DNA from: Eopsaltria australis
Taxonomy: Eukaryota; Chordata; Aves; Passeriformes; Petroicidae
DNA length: 64,000 nucleotides
Assembly (NCBI GenBank): GCA_034509425.1
Contig: JAVTVJ010000228.1
Location: forward strand, 186,001 to 250,000
Direction of reading: 5' to 3'
The position numbers and the translations under genes are program-made. The notes beneath the pieces are model-generated. The model had not been told where the DNA came from and did no database searches. It worked only from the letters and a program-made list of their open reading frames with translations. This document shows positions 26,301 through 40,125 of this stretch, in pieces. How positions within the stretch are numbered: position 1 is the stretch's first letter; each line of letters opens with the position of its first letter.

Positions 26301-29300
26301 TTCCATCTTCATATAACAATCTTTATTTCTTAAGTTACATTCCTAGTCAACACAATGAATCCTCATAGTGTTTTAGTGTTGTTATATCTACTACAATTCT
26401 TTTCCACTGACTGGATTTTCTGTTGAAATTATTCAGTGCATTGCTTTATCTTGACCTTTTTTCCCAGCTAATGGTGACATACTGTCTTTGAAGTAGTCAC
26501 AATTAATATCTAGTATTTGTCAGCAAGTAGCATGTGAAATTTATGAGTCATCTTAATCTTCTGTGATGTAGCAAGTGAGAATGCAACCATGAGGATTTTG
26601 CTTAGAACGGTCTCTTGCAGATGCAGTATGAATGTCTATATTGTTAATGAAGCAGTCTTGTGACTGATGAACTCTCTAAACTTGGGCAATTTCTGATATC
26701 AGAATACTTATATCCATTTTTATCTTCTAAGTACTTGAGTCTTCAGAAAACAAGAGAAAGTTTTATGGTCTAAAACCTGGGCAGTCATTTCTGGCATTCA
26801 GCTGCTAGGACACTTCCAATGCTTTGTTGTACATGAGAACAAACTGTGATATTTTATAAGGATAGCTCTAGAATATGTTAATTGTTTTCTAGGGCATTAT
26901 GTTAGTGCCTTATATTCCCTTCTGCCTAAGACTCTTTACAGGTGCTGATTGCAAAGCAAAAAATCTGTTGAGATCAGGGTTTGACACTACCAGATCTTAA
27001 CATATGCTTAAGACAGTTGTATTAGCTTTTCAAGCATGCATATCTTACAATGGGGAATCTCAACTGCAGTCCCTGCCTCTCCACACCATGGCATATGGGT
27101 GTCTGTGCTTGAACTAATTTTGTTCTATTTGACCTCTTTTATTGGTGATTACTGGCTCTATTAACACTGTTTTGTGGAATTCTGTGGGATATGTGTAAAC
27201 AAAAGAGCTGTATAAATGTATACAAATGTAGGATGATGACGCTGCTGATGTGTCAATTTTGGCATAACAGCCTGCCAGTTGGGGAAGACAGAGGCTAATA
27301 TTCAACAGATGGTAAAGTCCTAAACCCTATAATAATGGCTGCAGTTATTTTCATTACTGTCATTTGATGACACATACAATAGTGGGGAAAGACTTGAACT
27401 GGGTAATCACAGGAAATACACGCTGAAGGACCAGATGCACTTCAAACTCTAAAATGGTGACGGATGTTCAGGCTGAATGCCACTGCTGTCCATATTCCAG
27501 GTATATTTATTGTTGAGGTCTGGAAGCCACATTGTTTGCTGTCATACACAAGGTTAACATTTTCCCTTCTGTAGTAACCAGGAAAAAAACATAAAAATTG
27601 GCGTTATTTGTATGAAAGGAAATTATTCTATATTGCTGATATGTCTATATATTATTATCATATTTATAGTGATATACTATTTTTCAAATTTTTCAATATG
27701 AACATCAAAGCATGAGAAACCAGAAAAGGTTTGCTGCGGAAGCCTAAAGAATTAGAGAAAAATCATAAGCTTCTCTGGTTAGTCCTGATAAAAATCATAC
27801 CAATTTATGGGAATAAAAGCATTAGATGATTATACCATGAAGTTTTACAAGGTTAAATGTATTTTTCTTCCTCCAGCTTAAGAAACCTGTGAACTGCTTG
27901 TTATCATCCTGTGCATAGGGAACTTCCATATAATAATTTGAAGGTTTTAAAAATTATTTAGAATTTTATCATTTTTCTTTCTCAAATTTGAAGGATAAAA
28001 TTATGATAATCTATGTTCTGGCAGAAAAAGACATTGGTTTTTAGAAAATTAATTAGATCATATTTGAATATTCATATAACTACTTTGCATTTAGGAAAAA
28101 AACAGTTCTTTTGGTTGCCAGGAGATTTAGGAGTGACCTAGTCTGACCCAATTTTTAAAAAGTCCAGCAAAGCAGGTCTTTTTCTGAGCTATTTATTACA
28201 GCATCTATAGTCACAATAAATTCACAGGCTTTGATCCAGTTAGTATTAACAGAGTCATGCAGTGATTCCTTCATGTTTATTTTATTTTTCTAAAAAAAGA
28301 AAAAGAAAGTAAAATCATGAGTCTTTATTTAGCAATTCTGTACAGGCTTTCCCACACTACAACAAAGCCAGAATATTTCACACCTACCATCAGTGATCTA
28401 ATACTTCATATTAAGACAGCTCCTACTGTGACATGTTTCTTCCCTCTGCTGGGCTAACAACATAATAGGGATCAGGAAAACAGTTCTGAACATGGCATTG
28501 CTAAAATCTCTGAAAAAAATTCTAGGTTAAGCCTTCTTTCTGACCCTACCTTCTGTAATTGGTGCAAAGCAGATTGAGAGAACCTGGAGCAAAAAAATCT
28601 TATTAAATCAGTCTGCTGCTTTGTCAGCTGATGCTGAGCTACTTATTTGAGGTCCTTGGTGCAAATCCTGATGTATTCATGGCTTCTATAAAATGGAGCA
28701 TTGAAAAAACCATAAACAAGGGTAGAAATCCATAAATCAACATGACTGGGAAATTGAAATTATAACAAGACTTTTACAAATGCCCTAATAAAATGAGGGA
28801 GGTTGGTGTTTTGGCTTTTTTTTCCCTGTGTTTTTTTTTTTTTTAACTCTGCATCCTTGAAAGGCAAGGAGAGCATGGATCTGGAAAGGATTTCCTTATT
28901 TTTGCAAGTAGGCTATGCATGCATACTTGATCTGCAATATCTAGGCCACTGATATCTTTAAGGAAATCACTCACAGTGTTTGCAGTGCATCTTATATCAG
29001 ATTCCTTTGATTTTAAGCTGCCTGCAGAATTAAGCTGGACATCATCTGACACCAGCCTTTCAAACTGATTTACAGCCAATCAGGAAAGATGATATTATAG
29101 CCAAAGGTATAGGATTGGGATTCAGTGGTTTAGGCTTTGTTTCTGTGATGTTCCTTGTATGCTGAGAAAATTAATTTTGTTCTAGATTATAATTTTAAGT
29201 ACCTGCATCAATCCAGGATAAGGTGCTGTGCATTGGAAGCCCAGACCAGTTTCTCACAGTCCCTGCCCAACACCCTGTCTGCTTCAGGGGTGGAGAGAGG

Positions 29301-32300
29301 AATATTTTACCAGTGGGAAAACTTGTATACAGAACAGAGGTACAAAGACCCAACTAGATTAGGTCTGAAGGGTATTTAGTGAGTGGGCTTTATCTGCTTA
29401 CTTGAAGCATTTCACTCAAGGTTATGAGGAAGGTTAAAATACTGTAGAAATCTACATTCCGAGTTTTAATCTTAATAATCTGGATGCAATTCTGCCACCT
29501 TTACTCCATCCAGGTGGTCCCAATGATGATGCTACATGATCCTGCACTCAGTGGGAATAAAAAATTGTAAGTCTGTACCAGAACCAGCTCAGAGTTAAGT
29601 TGTGTCTGCCTCTGTCCTCTAGCTGTGCAATAGCTTAAATGACACTCCTGTAATTTTAAAATATTCTGAGGACAAACAAATGATTGCAAACTGCTTGACT
29701 ACTGAGGGACTCTGGTCTGTGTTAAATAAAGAGCCAGCCTGCCAACTAACCTGACAGTGCAATCAGAAAAACACCAGCCAACCATTCAAACGAGCACTAC
29801 TCCCAGCTTATTGGAATAGGTCTGAACCTCAAAAGTGTTGTGGGCAAAGGTTATGTACAAATTTCATCTGAAATATATTTTTTTCCTGGACTTAATGAGT
29901 ACCTTTGAGCATTGCAGTCAAGACTGCATTCCATCTGGTGACAGCTTTTTTACAAATGAGAGAAAAGGACATTTTAAGCAAACGTCTTGCTCAAATGGTA
30001 GGGGTTATTTTTGTGGGGGTTTTTTGTTCTGTTTTGTTTGTTTATTTCATCCTCTGCTAGTCTTGCATGACTTTAGAAACACAATTTTATGCTTTACAGG
30101 ACCAAAATAAATTAAAAATCATCATTAGGTTACTAAGAATCTATCTACTGGTATCAGTTATTGCTGTTGTAAAACTGAATGGTTTTGTGCTACTGGAAAA
30201 ATACATAAGAATTCTTAATCTGTATAAACTTTAATATTACTATTATTATGGAAAAATTGCTGACCTTTGGTTCTAATTTTTAATAGATTGACATGATTGC
30301 ACAAAATTAAAAGCACAAGTAATTGTCATGCTGATACTGGAAGCCAATGGCTGAAAGTGAAAATCTGCCTCTGTCCTTTTAATTTGTATTTTTGAATAGG
30401 ATAAAATCAGATTTATCTTCAGAATGAGTATGTGGGAACCAGGCTAAACTCATCGAGAGGAATCAGCTTAGAATCTCAGAGGTGATTAAAAGGTCCAAGT
30501 CCTGGTTTGATGCTTGCAGGCTCACCACAATCAACAGGAGTTCAGGAGATTGGAGCACTGTTGTGGAACTGGTTAATTTGATGCAATTTGATTCTGAGCT
30601 TATTTCAGAAACTTATCAGCAGAAAGCAAACTAATACTGAGGCAGTGCATAAGAACATCATCTCCCTAAGGCAAGATTAAAGTACATAAGTCTGGACTGT
30701 CAGATATCTCATGAAGCCTAAGAAAGCCTTGCATGTGCAGTATTGTGGCCCTGCTATTTTGTGGTGGTGTTGCTTGAACTTGTTTATCAAGAAAAATCAT
30801 GTGCCATCCTTCCAGTGCCCATGGTTCTGGACAGTGAAAGATCTACACTGCCTCATCTCTCCAGTCTCCATGTCCATTGTCTTTCTTTTTCTAGTTTCTT
30901 TTTTCTTCCTTTAATCTTCTTCACGTCTGTATCAGTGGTGAGAAAAAGTTGTGACTGAACCAGGTTCTTCTTCCAGTGGTTGGATGGTGTTTAAACATAT
31001 TTTTGGGCGTTTATCTCCACACGATCTTGGGAAGTGAATGAGAGCCCCAGGTCTGTGGATGTGCCTCTGGATGTATCGTGAGTTACTTCGATGAAGCTTC
31101 TGCTTCTGTTTTTAGTTTTAGGAGTACCCAGGGATTTTGAATGAGGTTGAGGCCATCTTGTACTAGGAGCTGTGTACATAAATAGTAAGAGACAGTACCT
31201 CCACCCAAATCTTGAAGCTTAAGCAGTACAGGGACAAAAGGGAAAAGTCAGTCTCACAATGAAATGAGGAAGGTTATACACCCCAGAGGAGCCAAATTTT
31301 AATCAGCCTCCTAAATCTTGAAATTCAGTCCACTGCTAGACTGTGCCTTGAACACTAGGAATCCTCTTATATGGGATGAATGGATACAGCTTTAGGGACC
31401 ATCAGTTACTTGATAGCTCAGGGACTGAAATCATTAGTGAAACCACGTTTCTTATCACCTGACCCATGACTCACGCTCACCACAGTATATCTCATGTAAT
31501 GGGGTTTTTTAGTCCTGTGTCACTAGATTAGTATCTAGTTTTGCTCCCTGAGAGTAATGATACCTATGGAATAGGGTAAATGAAGAACTACTTCATTTAT
31601 CTTATCAATATCTTTCTCTTTTTAGCATCCTCTCTAGATTGATCTGGTTTACTATCTGGGACCAAATAGAGTTTTAAAGGTGGGTAAAATTCTAAAATTC
31701 CAACTAGAAATGCCATTAGTCTTTTTTAAAGTAAGACTTTTTCCTTAAAACTTTATCCTGAAAAATTTATGAAAATGAGCCAAATTTTTTTTCCAGTTAC
31801 AGCAGGTAAACCAGCAGCCTAATGCCAGAACAGTATCTAGCTCAAATTGTTGCATATAGATAAAATGGTATTTCAAACCTTCACAAAATTAATTAGTAAT
31901 GAAAGAATTTATTTACAGCATTTCTTTTTCAGTTACATCACATGACATTACATTTGTTGAGCTGAAACTTAAGATGAGTTTCTGTACTTTTGTATTCCAT
32001 ATTTGTCATATGTGGACAAAATATAAAACTTTTTTCCTTGTTCTACTAGAAAGGAGATTTTCTACTTTTTAACCATCTCCCTGTGGTGAGTACTGCTGAA
32101 ATTCTTGGGGAAATTTCCAGTGATAACTAGAGCAAGCCCTTTCTAAATAGCTGAAGTAAACACTCTCTAGGTAGGCAAACCTCCCCTGCAGGATGTCAAA
32201 CTTTTGAAATTTCTGTCTCTTTCTTGTGAGTGGACTGTGAGGTCTCATTTAATTATGAAAAGAAATCTTTGAATACCTGAATTTAGGCTCTTAAACTGAT

Positions 32301-32851
32301 CCATTTGAAAGAAACTTCTCCTGAAAATGTGCCTACCACAGGTGTAGTTAAACTATATGGTCTACTACTACAAGGTACTCTGGGTAGAAATGGATTACTT
32401 AGAATTATTATCATATAATCACAAATCTAATAAACAGAAAAATGCTACAGTTAATATATAATTATCAAATTAGGTGGTTATGCAGTCATATCCCACACAG
32501 CTCGGCTCTTCTATTAATTACTTAGGAGTGGAATGTCAATTTTGTATGTACACTGTCTTTAGAAATAGAAACTGTCTCTTTGCATCTTTACAGAGTCTGA
32601 ACCTGCTCAATACTGGTTTGGTTCACACTATTTAGAGAGTTTAGAGTTGTCCCACAGGGAAGAAAACAATTTGCATAAAGCGATAGGAACGAAATAAGAA
32701 CAAATTATTTATCTGAATAGATAGATTTAAAATCCATTGTTCAAAAAGCTCTTTAGTCATCAGCAGAGTGATGGATTATTTCTTTAAGGGAAAGTGGCAG
32801 TAATTAGTTCTAATACCTGAGAGAACTCAATAAATATTTGCTAAATTAAGA
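23351..32851. other. Long unique AT-rich stretch, nothing named
   Basis: I see no gene, RNA gene or recognisable transposon in about 9.5 kb. Simple features are an AT-rich patch at 23520-23560 and a run of 14 T at 28831-28844. Sub-stretches such as 24770-24970 and 30430-30720 have balanced composition and may be conserved, without a decisive motif. All open frames are under 100 codons. Confidence 0.5.
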
Positions 32852-33090
32852 TTATTTATTATTTGTATTCTAGGAGCATCTAGATAATTCCTGTGAGATC
32901 AGACCCCCATTGTTCAAGGAACTGTATAAGAACAGCTGCTATCCTAAACAACATACAGTTCAAAATAAGTGGCAGGGAAGACAGGAAGAAAAACAGAATC
33001 TCAAAGAAACAAAATTAATTGCCCAAGGGCATGAAGTTAGCAGCAGACTGAGATCTATGATCGGGTCGGTCTCTTCAAAGCCACCCCGGA
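32852..33090 (-). mobile_element. MIR-like SINE with L2-type tail (old)
   Basis: On the plus strand the segment starts TTATTTATTATTTGTATT. It continues through a GACCCCCATTGT word, ACTGTATAAGAACAG, AACATACAGTTCAAAATAAG and then AATTGCCCAAGGGCAT. This order is the reverse complement of an amniote tRNA-derived SINE whose 3' tail is shared with an L2-like LINE and whose core contains the MIR hallmark CTTGGGCAA. The element therefore reads on the minus strand, with its tail at 32852. Heavy divergence shows age. Its tail matches in kind the L2-like LINE at 44881 and the plus-strand SINE at 55535. Confidence 0.7.
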
Positions 33091-33546
33091 GCTTTACCTG
33101 GAGCAAGTACCTTCCCTTCTTATCCTGTCCCTTTTGACTTCCATTCCACCTCTTAGTACAACAACCAACCTCTGACACCCACCACCAAGTCCTTGCACAG
33201 CACCTCTGAGTAACATGTGACAGCAGTCTTTGTTTCCTTTGAGATGGTCCCTCTATCCACACCAAGAGCACCTGTTATATATGGCGACCAGTTTGCTTTA
33301 TATTTCTTGATATTTCTCACTTATTTTGATCACTCTTTATACCTTCCCTCTTCTACTGAATCTGCCATTGTGTCTTGTTGTTACCCTGCTTTTCTGCAGA
33401 CTGTTATCATTGTCCATCTACCCAGCTGTTCTTGGTCCTGTATAAGTACATGGGGAAAAGTGAGTCAGGTAAGTCAGGTATTATATTTTTCAGAAAATAC
33501 ACTGTAGATAATCCATTAGACAAATAAGCTATATTGTCTGGGAGAG

Positions 33547-33572
33547 TTGTTTGTTTGTTTTTGTTGTTGTTG
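33547..33572 (+). repeat. TTTG/TTG simple repeat
   Basis: The plus strand shows GTTTGTTTGTTTTTG followed by TTG units. It is a short microsatellite. Confidence 0.85.
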
Positions 33573-34624
33573 CTGATCTTCTTTAGTTTCTGTTCAGAAC
33601 AGGACATGGAATAGCCAGAATGGTATTGTATAATGCACTCAGCAATCTATTTCTTATGTATGTTCCAAACTCAAAAGGAATTTTACAAATCATTGCTACA
33701 GGCATCTGTATGAAGTGGTTCAGGGCAAAAGCAAGTGGGTGCAGAAAGCTGGCATGGGGAACTCAAGTGAGTCTATCCAGGTCAGAGCAGTGCTCTACAT
33801 GGAGTCCCTTCTTCTTGAACCAGTGTCACTTAGCAGTAAAACATGGTGAGAGGAGAAGAATTCTGGGGACAGTGTCTCTGCCATAACATGAATCTTCTGC
33901 ATTTCCTCCATCATTTCCTCTTGGTTTATACATTGATATGAAATTTCAATCTGTCTTTACTACAGTTATTGCAATGACAATAACTTTCCTTTCCCATAGG
34001 CTACAATTTTAAAACTTGAGACCCTTCAGTTCAGGTACCACCTTTGTTTAGGTTGTCCGAGATCCAAGGTAGGCTGTGCTAGCAAGGAATTCTTTCTGGG
34101 AGCTGCATTGACTGAGATCTTCTCTAATCTAGACAGCAATTTAAACACCCTCTCTTGTTTCAGAAAAGAACATTTCTTTCCTTTCATCTTACCTTTAATA
34201 ATAGGTCTGTGGGGGTTACATAAAGCCACGCACCAATTGAGTTATGCAGAAGATACCTTCAAGCTATCCTTTTTTGTGCTGCTTCTTCAGGGTGAGTTAA
34301 GATTCTAAGTGATGACAGCATTAACCCCAAGGTTAGTCTTTTGTTTATACTACAGTTGTGCACTGTCTCTATGCAAACCCAAACATTCCTAGGGGATGTG
34401 GTGGAATCCTACAGCTGGCCTCTTGGGGTGTCTGGGTAATATAAACATCTAGGGTTTACTTCAGATTCAACACACTACTGTGGTTTACCTTTAATGGTAA
34501 CATGTTGCAGACTGGAGTTTGGTCTTTATCTAGAGAAAACCTTTTGTGAGTTCATAACATAGATACATCATTAGTAGATACTTATTCAGACCTTTGTTAG
34601 CAGGTCAGTGTACTCTTCTTTGTG

Positions 34625-34681
34625 TTTTTTTTTTTTTTGTTTTGTTTTTTTTTTGTTTGCTTTAGTTTTAGTTTTTGTTTT
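34625..34681 (+). repeat. T-rich low-complexity tract
   Basis: Long T runs interrupted by single G or A bases span about 57 bp (GTTTT and TAGTTTT words). It might be the decayed poly(A) tail of a minus-strand retroposon, but no retroposon body is recognisable to its right, so it is called as low complexity. Confidence 0.85.
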
Positions 34682-35860
34682 CACCTTAAATGGTTTCTAC
34701 CAGGTAAACAATGTGGTTGCAAGCTGGAAGTTGAAGTATATGCTGCTGTCTGATGCCACAAACTGATAGAAATCTATTTACCATTGATTTACAATTGAGG
34801 CAGAATCCAGGAGACTATAAAATGACTGGATCAACCAGATTGTGGGGGATAAATAGAGATTGTTGTATTGGTAGTCAGCTTGAAATGGATTCCTCTTTCT
34901 AAAATTTGATTTTATACAGTTTTTTATATTGCCTTAGGTTATCTGACAACTTGGATAACTTAGTGTATCTAAAATTGCACTAGATGGCTATGTTTAAACA
35001 CATAATGTAGATTTGATGTTTTTGCAGTGTTTCAGATACATTTGACAACCTTTAGTAAGTTCTGTATTCCTGGTTAAACAGTTCATTCCTGAGTGAAGAT
35101 GCCTTTGTATGGCAAACATCTCATCAGACATACAAGATAACCCACATTGTATCTTTGGCTTAGTGACCATTTCCTTCCATGAAGTCTTGAACAAATGACT
35201 CCGAACTAAAAGCACTCAGGCTTCTGAGTGTTTAGTGATAAGGTTAAGTACAGTAGGATTATCAGATGTGTAGGTGCCTTTTTCTTTCTTTCTGAATACA
35301 TGTCTTTGTCATACCTTAGCAAACAGATACTTTTGAAAAGTTCTGGGGAGCTATAATCTATTTCTTTAGGTGTCTCAGTAGTCTCATGAACTTGTCCCTT
35401 CATTCCCAGGTATAAATGCACAGAAGGTTTTGGGTTCTCTACAACATGCAGAGGGACATCCACATTAGAGTAGTAGAGTTCAGTTGCAATCAGTACCAGA
35501 TAAATCTCCAAATAACTTCATTGCATGAATGTGATATGAAACAAATTTAACCTCTATATCAGGAGTTCTATATCAGGTTCAGAAGTAGAAAAGAGTTGTG
35601 CCCTGATAAACCACTGCATAGTAGAGTGCCTTTGGAGCCTTTCCAAAGCAGGTGACCCTTTCCCAATTTCTCAGTCTCCCTAAAATGCAGAGCCTGTCAC
35701 ATGTGGCAACCAAAGCAGTGATACTATTTCTTCTTGGGTGTATTTGTTTGACATTAGTGCAATATTGCTTACCAAATGATACTGTTTGTTCATTATACCT
35801 GCTTCATTTGGTCTGCATATGCACAGGTGTGTGTACACTGTTATGCAAGTATATTAGTCT

Positions 35861-35881
35861 TCTCTTTCTCTCTCTCTCTCT
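35861..35881 (+). repeat. CT dinucleotide microsatellite
   Basis: The tract begins TCTCTTTC and continues with about seven uninterrupted TC units, ending at the GGAGAAG word. Confidence 0.85.
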
Positions 35882-38171
35882 GGAGAAGTCACAGCTTCAG
35901 ATGATCAGATCTTAAGATGTGGAGATATGAGTATAAAAAAGGTATGAATAAAGAATACAGACAACAACTAAGAGACAGAAGCTTACTGTGAAGCATATTG
36001 GAAGATCTTAAAAATCAAACTGTGATAGACAAGTGGTTACTTTTCACAATTCAGGAAGAATTGTTGCTAGGTGCAACTAGAGGTACTGCTAAAGTGCAAA
36101 TCTTTCTCAATATAGTGAAATTGCAAAGTTACATCATCAAACAAAAGTACATGTAAGAATTCTACATACATTATAGTATCGCTATAGGGATTTTTAAAAA
36201 AATTCAAGTAGTCAGTGCCAGATGCTGTGAAAATTAGGTAATCTTTCCTAAAATTTAGATTAGACTAATAGTGCAGTGATGGTGTTATTGATTTAGATGA
36301 TCTAACAGAATATCTGCATAATTTATATTGTGTTTGTTTGTGAAATTGGATCACACCTTTGAATTTTTAAGATTTGGACGAAGGGAAAATTTTACTCTCT
36401 AAATTAAAACAAAGCAAGTGCTTGGATGAACACAGGAGTTTTGTTTAAAGCTTTGAATGCCTTCTGTCTTAGCATCATTACTATACATTGGGTGTTTGAA
36501 TAAATACCCCAAAAATCACACTTTTGTTCAGAATTAGCTAACCTAAATAGAAAATCCTGTTGCCCCTGGGTTGATTTTTACAAGGAATACATTTAGTCTT
36601 TGTACATAAATGGCACTCTTCATTTGCAGGTAGTCTTTTTTTGTCTATGTAATATAAATTATGTTTTAGATGTGAATTTTAAACAAAATTTCGGAAAGTA
36701 TATAATTTTAGTAGAAGATATTTAATGGAATAATTTCTGATTTAAATGTTGAAGGATTAGAAAAATCTTCTTGGAAACATAATTGGGTTCTGATTTTATT
36801 TCTTCATTTAGGCCCATTAAAAATTATTTGTTGAATTTTATGGCATTCTATAAGTTGATCTATACATTCAATATTTGTTTTAAGAAAGAACTAGAAGAAG
36901 GTGAGTTTTATTCTGTTATTTCAAAAGATATTTCAATTCTTTCTTCAGCTGTAATAGTCAGTTGTAATTTTCATAACACAGTAGCCAGACATTAAAGAAA
37001 TATCAAATAAATAAAAGAACTGTTGTGAAGATCTTTCTGTTTTGACACTGTATTCAGGAGACATTTATAAAGATCATTATATAGCTCTAGATAAATGACA
37101 CTATCTTCAGCTAATTTTTCTTGATTAAAAAGCTATTAGTGATCCGTGAAAAGAGAGCAGGAGCAAACTTTGCCTCCTGAAGAAAATCTCATAATGGTGA
37201 AATGCTACCCAGTAGCCCTGAATTCTGCATGTCATTCTTTTCCAAGGTCAATGACCTATTTATCCTTCTTTTGGCTCAGAGATGCCAATATGGAGCTTTC
37301 TTCCTATTAGAAATTGTATATTAAAAAGGGACAAGAATAAGATGTATTCTGTAGCAAGATATGCTAATCTCCACTAAGATATAAGATGATTCCTCTGCTG
37401 ATGATTTTGAAAAATAATGTGACTCTTCAAATCAAACCTAGTAATGAGCTCACTGTAACTGGATCTAGCAACTGCCTTGAGCAATAATTACTAGATAAGA
37501 AAGAGCATGAAATGGTCATTGAAAACAAAAGGGAGAGCAGAAATTATTGAGGTAGGTAACTTTCATTAAATTAAAACAAAATAGAGACAAAATACAGTTG
37601 CATCTTGCACTTGAATATTAAAATCGAGCATCAGGAAAATTTTAATGTAACAATATCAAGTCTAACAATAATTCAGAAACTTACTTTCAACAAGGTTTGG
37701 TCAAGGACAGGCCATAAAACCCCACTATAACAAAGGAAGCTCTTGCTCAATGAATAAACACAACTCACCAGAGTTTATACTCATCCTGAGTGTCTATTGA
37801 AATTATACTCATGAAAGTATCAGCTTCAGTGAAGAAGGTGAACTGTTATATCACCTGGATGAACTAAGTTCAGATTCTCATTTCTTCTTTTCCATCACCT
37901 TGACATTGCAGATTCTTAATAATGCTTGCCATATTTTTCTGCCTTCCCCTTGGTCAGCATTTTATGTGGTTATCCAATACTGGTATAAGAACAGTATCAA
38001 TAAATTTGTAACTGGAATATTTTCCCAGAATGCTGACTGTATGATCTGCTACTGAATTTTCTTGAGACCTAATTTTTTTTTCTACCCTGTGTAATAATCT
38101 TCCTACAGTTTCATGCCAGATCTTTTCCACACACAGTTTTGCCTTTCAAAATCCTATATAGATGAAAAATT

Positions 38172-38190
38172 GCATAGGAATTTCCTATGC
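38172..38190. repeat. 19-bp palindrome
   Basis: The arms GCATAGGAA and TTCCTATGC are perfectly complementary around a single T. It could be a hairpin or a dimeric protein site; no context supports either. Confidence 0.85.
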
Positions 38191-38379
38191 CATAGTCTAA
38201 ATTTCAACCATGTAAAGACAACTGGGCTACCCTAATAATTTTATTAGGCATCTCTTTCACTGCAGTACAAAGACCATGTTGGAGAATGCTGTCACACAGT
38301 CCTTAAAATTTATTTAAATGTGTATGCTGATCATACTACAATTTTTTTTTTGTCACTGAAGCATTGAAAACATCTGATA

Positions 38380-38790
38380 CATTGAGATGAGATTTATGAA
38401 ACGTTATATATGTCTGGAAACACTTGCATTCTCCTATTTTTTGTCGCCTTTAAGGGCAAAATCTATATAAAAGTGTTAGAGCTAGGATTCTATGAATCAT
38501 AATAAGTAGAGAAAACAGACTGTCTCTTTACATTTTGTCTTCCTTTTTGAAATTAGAAATATGCCTGCCTTTTTCAGTTCCCTTAGCTTTTTCACAGACC
38601 TCCATATATTAAAAAAAAGTGGATAAGGTCTCTAAGATTAGAGCTTCTTGTTTTTAACATTTCAGCAGCAACACTGTTGACACCTGGTGCTTGTTGTTCC
38701 TAAGGGTTCTGATTGCCTCTTGAATCTCTTTACAATTTGGCTCAGCTGCCTGGAAGATGGCCATTTGTTGTTAGCCTTTTCAATTTCTTT
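38380..38790 (-). pseudogene. RTE-like non-LTR retrotransposon RT relic
   Basis: Reading the minus strand downward from about 38760, conserved reverse-transcriptase blocks appear in the correct order. First comes EIQEAIRTLRNNK. After restoring reading past one missing base near 38690, a PGV-type segment and AAEMLK follow. Then come an IW block with a basic KK stretch (38560-38620), an R..SL.SLL block around 38500-38520, and IGECKC near 38425-38435, where intact relatives have an IGE.QCGF-type motif. The spacing between first and last block is about 265 bases (88 codons), close to that in RTE-type elements. There are frameshifts and stops, so it is a fossil. Clade assignment to RTE rather than another non-LTR lineage is tentative. 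Confidence 0.55.
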
Positions 38791-39784
38791 ACGGAGCTTG
38801 TCTAAGCACTCCTACAATATTTCTCTACTTCCATTCCTTGTAATAAGATTATTTCCATTTTTATATTTTATCAGACTCTCTTATTATTGATACTCTTTTT
38901 TTTCATGCATTGATACCCCTGTAACATTTTTGAATAGTCTCAGACTCCTTAGACTCAGTCATCAGAAGAAAACTCTCTACAAACTATAATCCTCTGAAAA
39001 GGTCCACTCTTGCCTGAGGAACAAACATAAAATTTGCCAATACTCACCATCACACTATAATAAGTATCTCTTCCAAAGGAACCACTGAAAACCCTGAATT
39101 TTGTATTTGAATTTCCCAGAATATAATATATTTCACCTAAAATACACCAAAAGCCCTTAGGAAAACTGGGGATGGGAACTTGAATTCACACTTGAATGAA
39201 CCCCTACAGAAAAACAATAATGGCTATAAAAATCCATTTTCCAGTTGGGGAATGCTTTTCACAAAATATTCCTTCCCTCTCTGAACTTTCAGTCCTAATG
39301 CAGGAAATATATGAAATAACTCTAAAAGAAAAGCTTGGAAAGTTTATTATGCCACTGGATACTAAAAGGCTAGGTCTTGCAGCTACGTATTTCATGGAAC
39401 AGTAATGGTCAATCTTTTTACACCAACTTCCTTGTACTTCTTTGCTAATAATCATCTAATAATTACCTCCGCCTCTCAACTTTTCACCTAAAGTCTTATT
39501 AAAATTCTCCTACTTCTCAGCATCAATTAAATCTTCTTTCTCAGATTTTGGTACTGGTTTTTTTTCAGTATAGCTAATTGTTTTCAGTCTGCCTTTACCT
39601 TTGCATTTTGTTACTCCTATTTATAATTGGAGGGAGGGCATACGTAATAACAGCTTTGTATTCTGTTGTAGCCTTCTGGAAGTCATTTACCTCGTAGTCA
39701 AATTTCCTCATAGCAGAGCTAATATTGAAGGTAATCAAAGTGATCAGGGCTGTGTTTAGTCCAGTGCTGTAAATAAGCATGTTA
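38791..39784. other. Unassigned T-rich DNA between two minus-strand LINE relics
   Basis: The plus strand is T-rich (minus strand A-rich), as expected for antisense LINE sequence. I could not align it to endonuclease or linker motifs of the flanking relics. It may include more of either element or be unrelated. Confidence 0.35.
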
Positions 39785-40125
39785 CAGTCTCTCAAGCAAC
39801 TGTTTGATCACACTCGTGGTTCTCACCATGTTCAACAGGAATTTCTCTTTATTTCTTGTTTTCACACAAAGCTTCCTAGGAAAGCCTGTCTCCATCTTCC
39901 CTACAGCCCCCTTTTAGCTCCCTTTTCATAGACCTGAAAATCGGACAATAAGGTCTTTCCTTACACTTTTCTCTAGACTGAACTCAGTTTCCTTAATCTT
40001 CTATGTCATCTGCTTTTGCACCTTAGACATTTTCATGGCACTCCAGGGGATTGCCCCCCGCTGATTGGACCCAGTGCCAAGGATCCAAGAGTGAACATAG
40101 TATTCTTTGTGCAGTTAAATGTGTC
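39785..40125 (-). pseudogene. Old CR1 LINE ORF2 C-terminal relic
   Basis: On the minus strand, CR1 reverse-transcriptase C-terminal motifs occur in order. HKEYYVHSW at 40081-40112 corresponds to the HLEYCVQFW-type block. EFSLEK near 39966-39983 corresponds to the LFSLEK block. It is followed by KDLIV, then a KRGL..GRW stretch like the KDGDRLF block, and a GGTGAGAACCACG word near 39811-39826 like the VRHWNR-coding region. Many stops and small deletions show it is much older than the CR1 at 13601-14462. The 3' UTR is not recognisable. Confidence 0.7.

Larger units (their letters stand above)
33091..38379. other. Unique DNA with low-complexity patches
   Basis: No gene is recognised. Low-complexity items inside are a TTG/TTTG run (33547-33572), a T-rich tract (34625-34681) and a CT dinucleotide run (35861-35881). 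A 19-bp palindrome lies at 38172-38190. Open frames are all 103 codons or less and show no family motif. Confidence 0.5.

Noticed and set aside
34625..34681. T-rich tract as the poly(A) tail of a minus-strand processed pseudogene
   Set aside because: No coding or retroposon body is recognisable to its right, and no flanking direct repeat was found.
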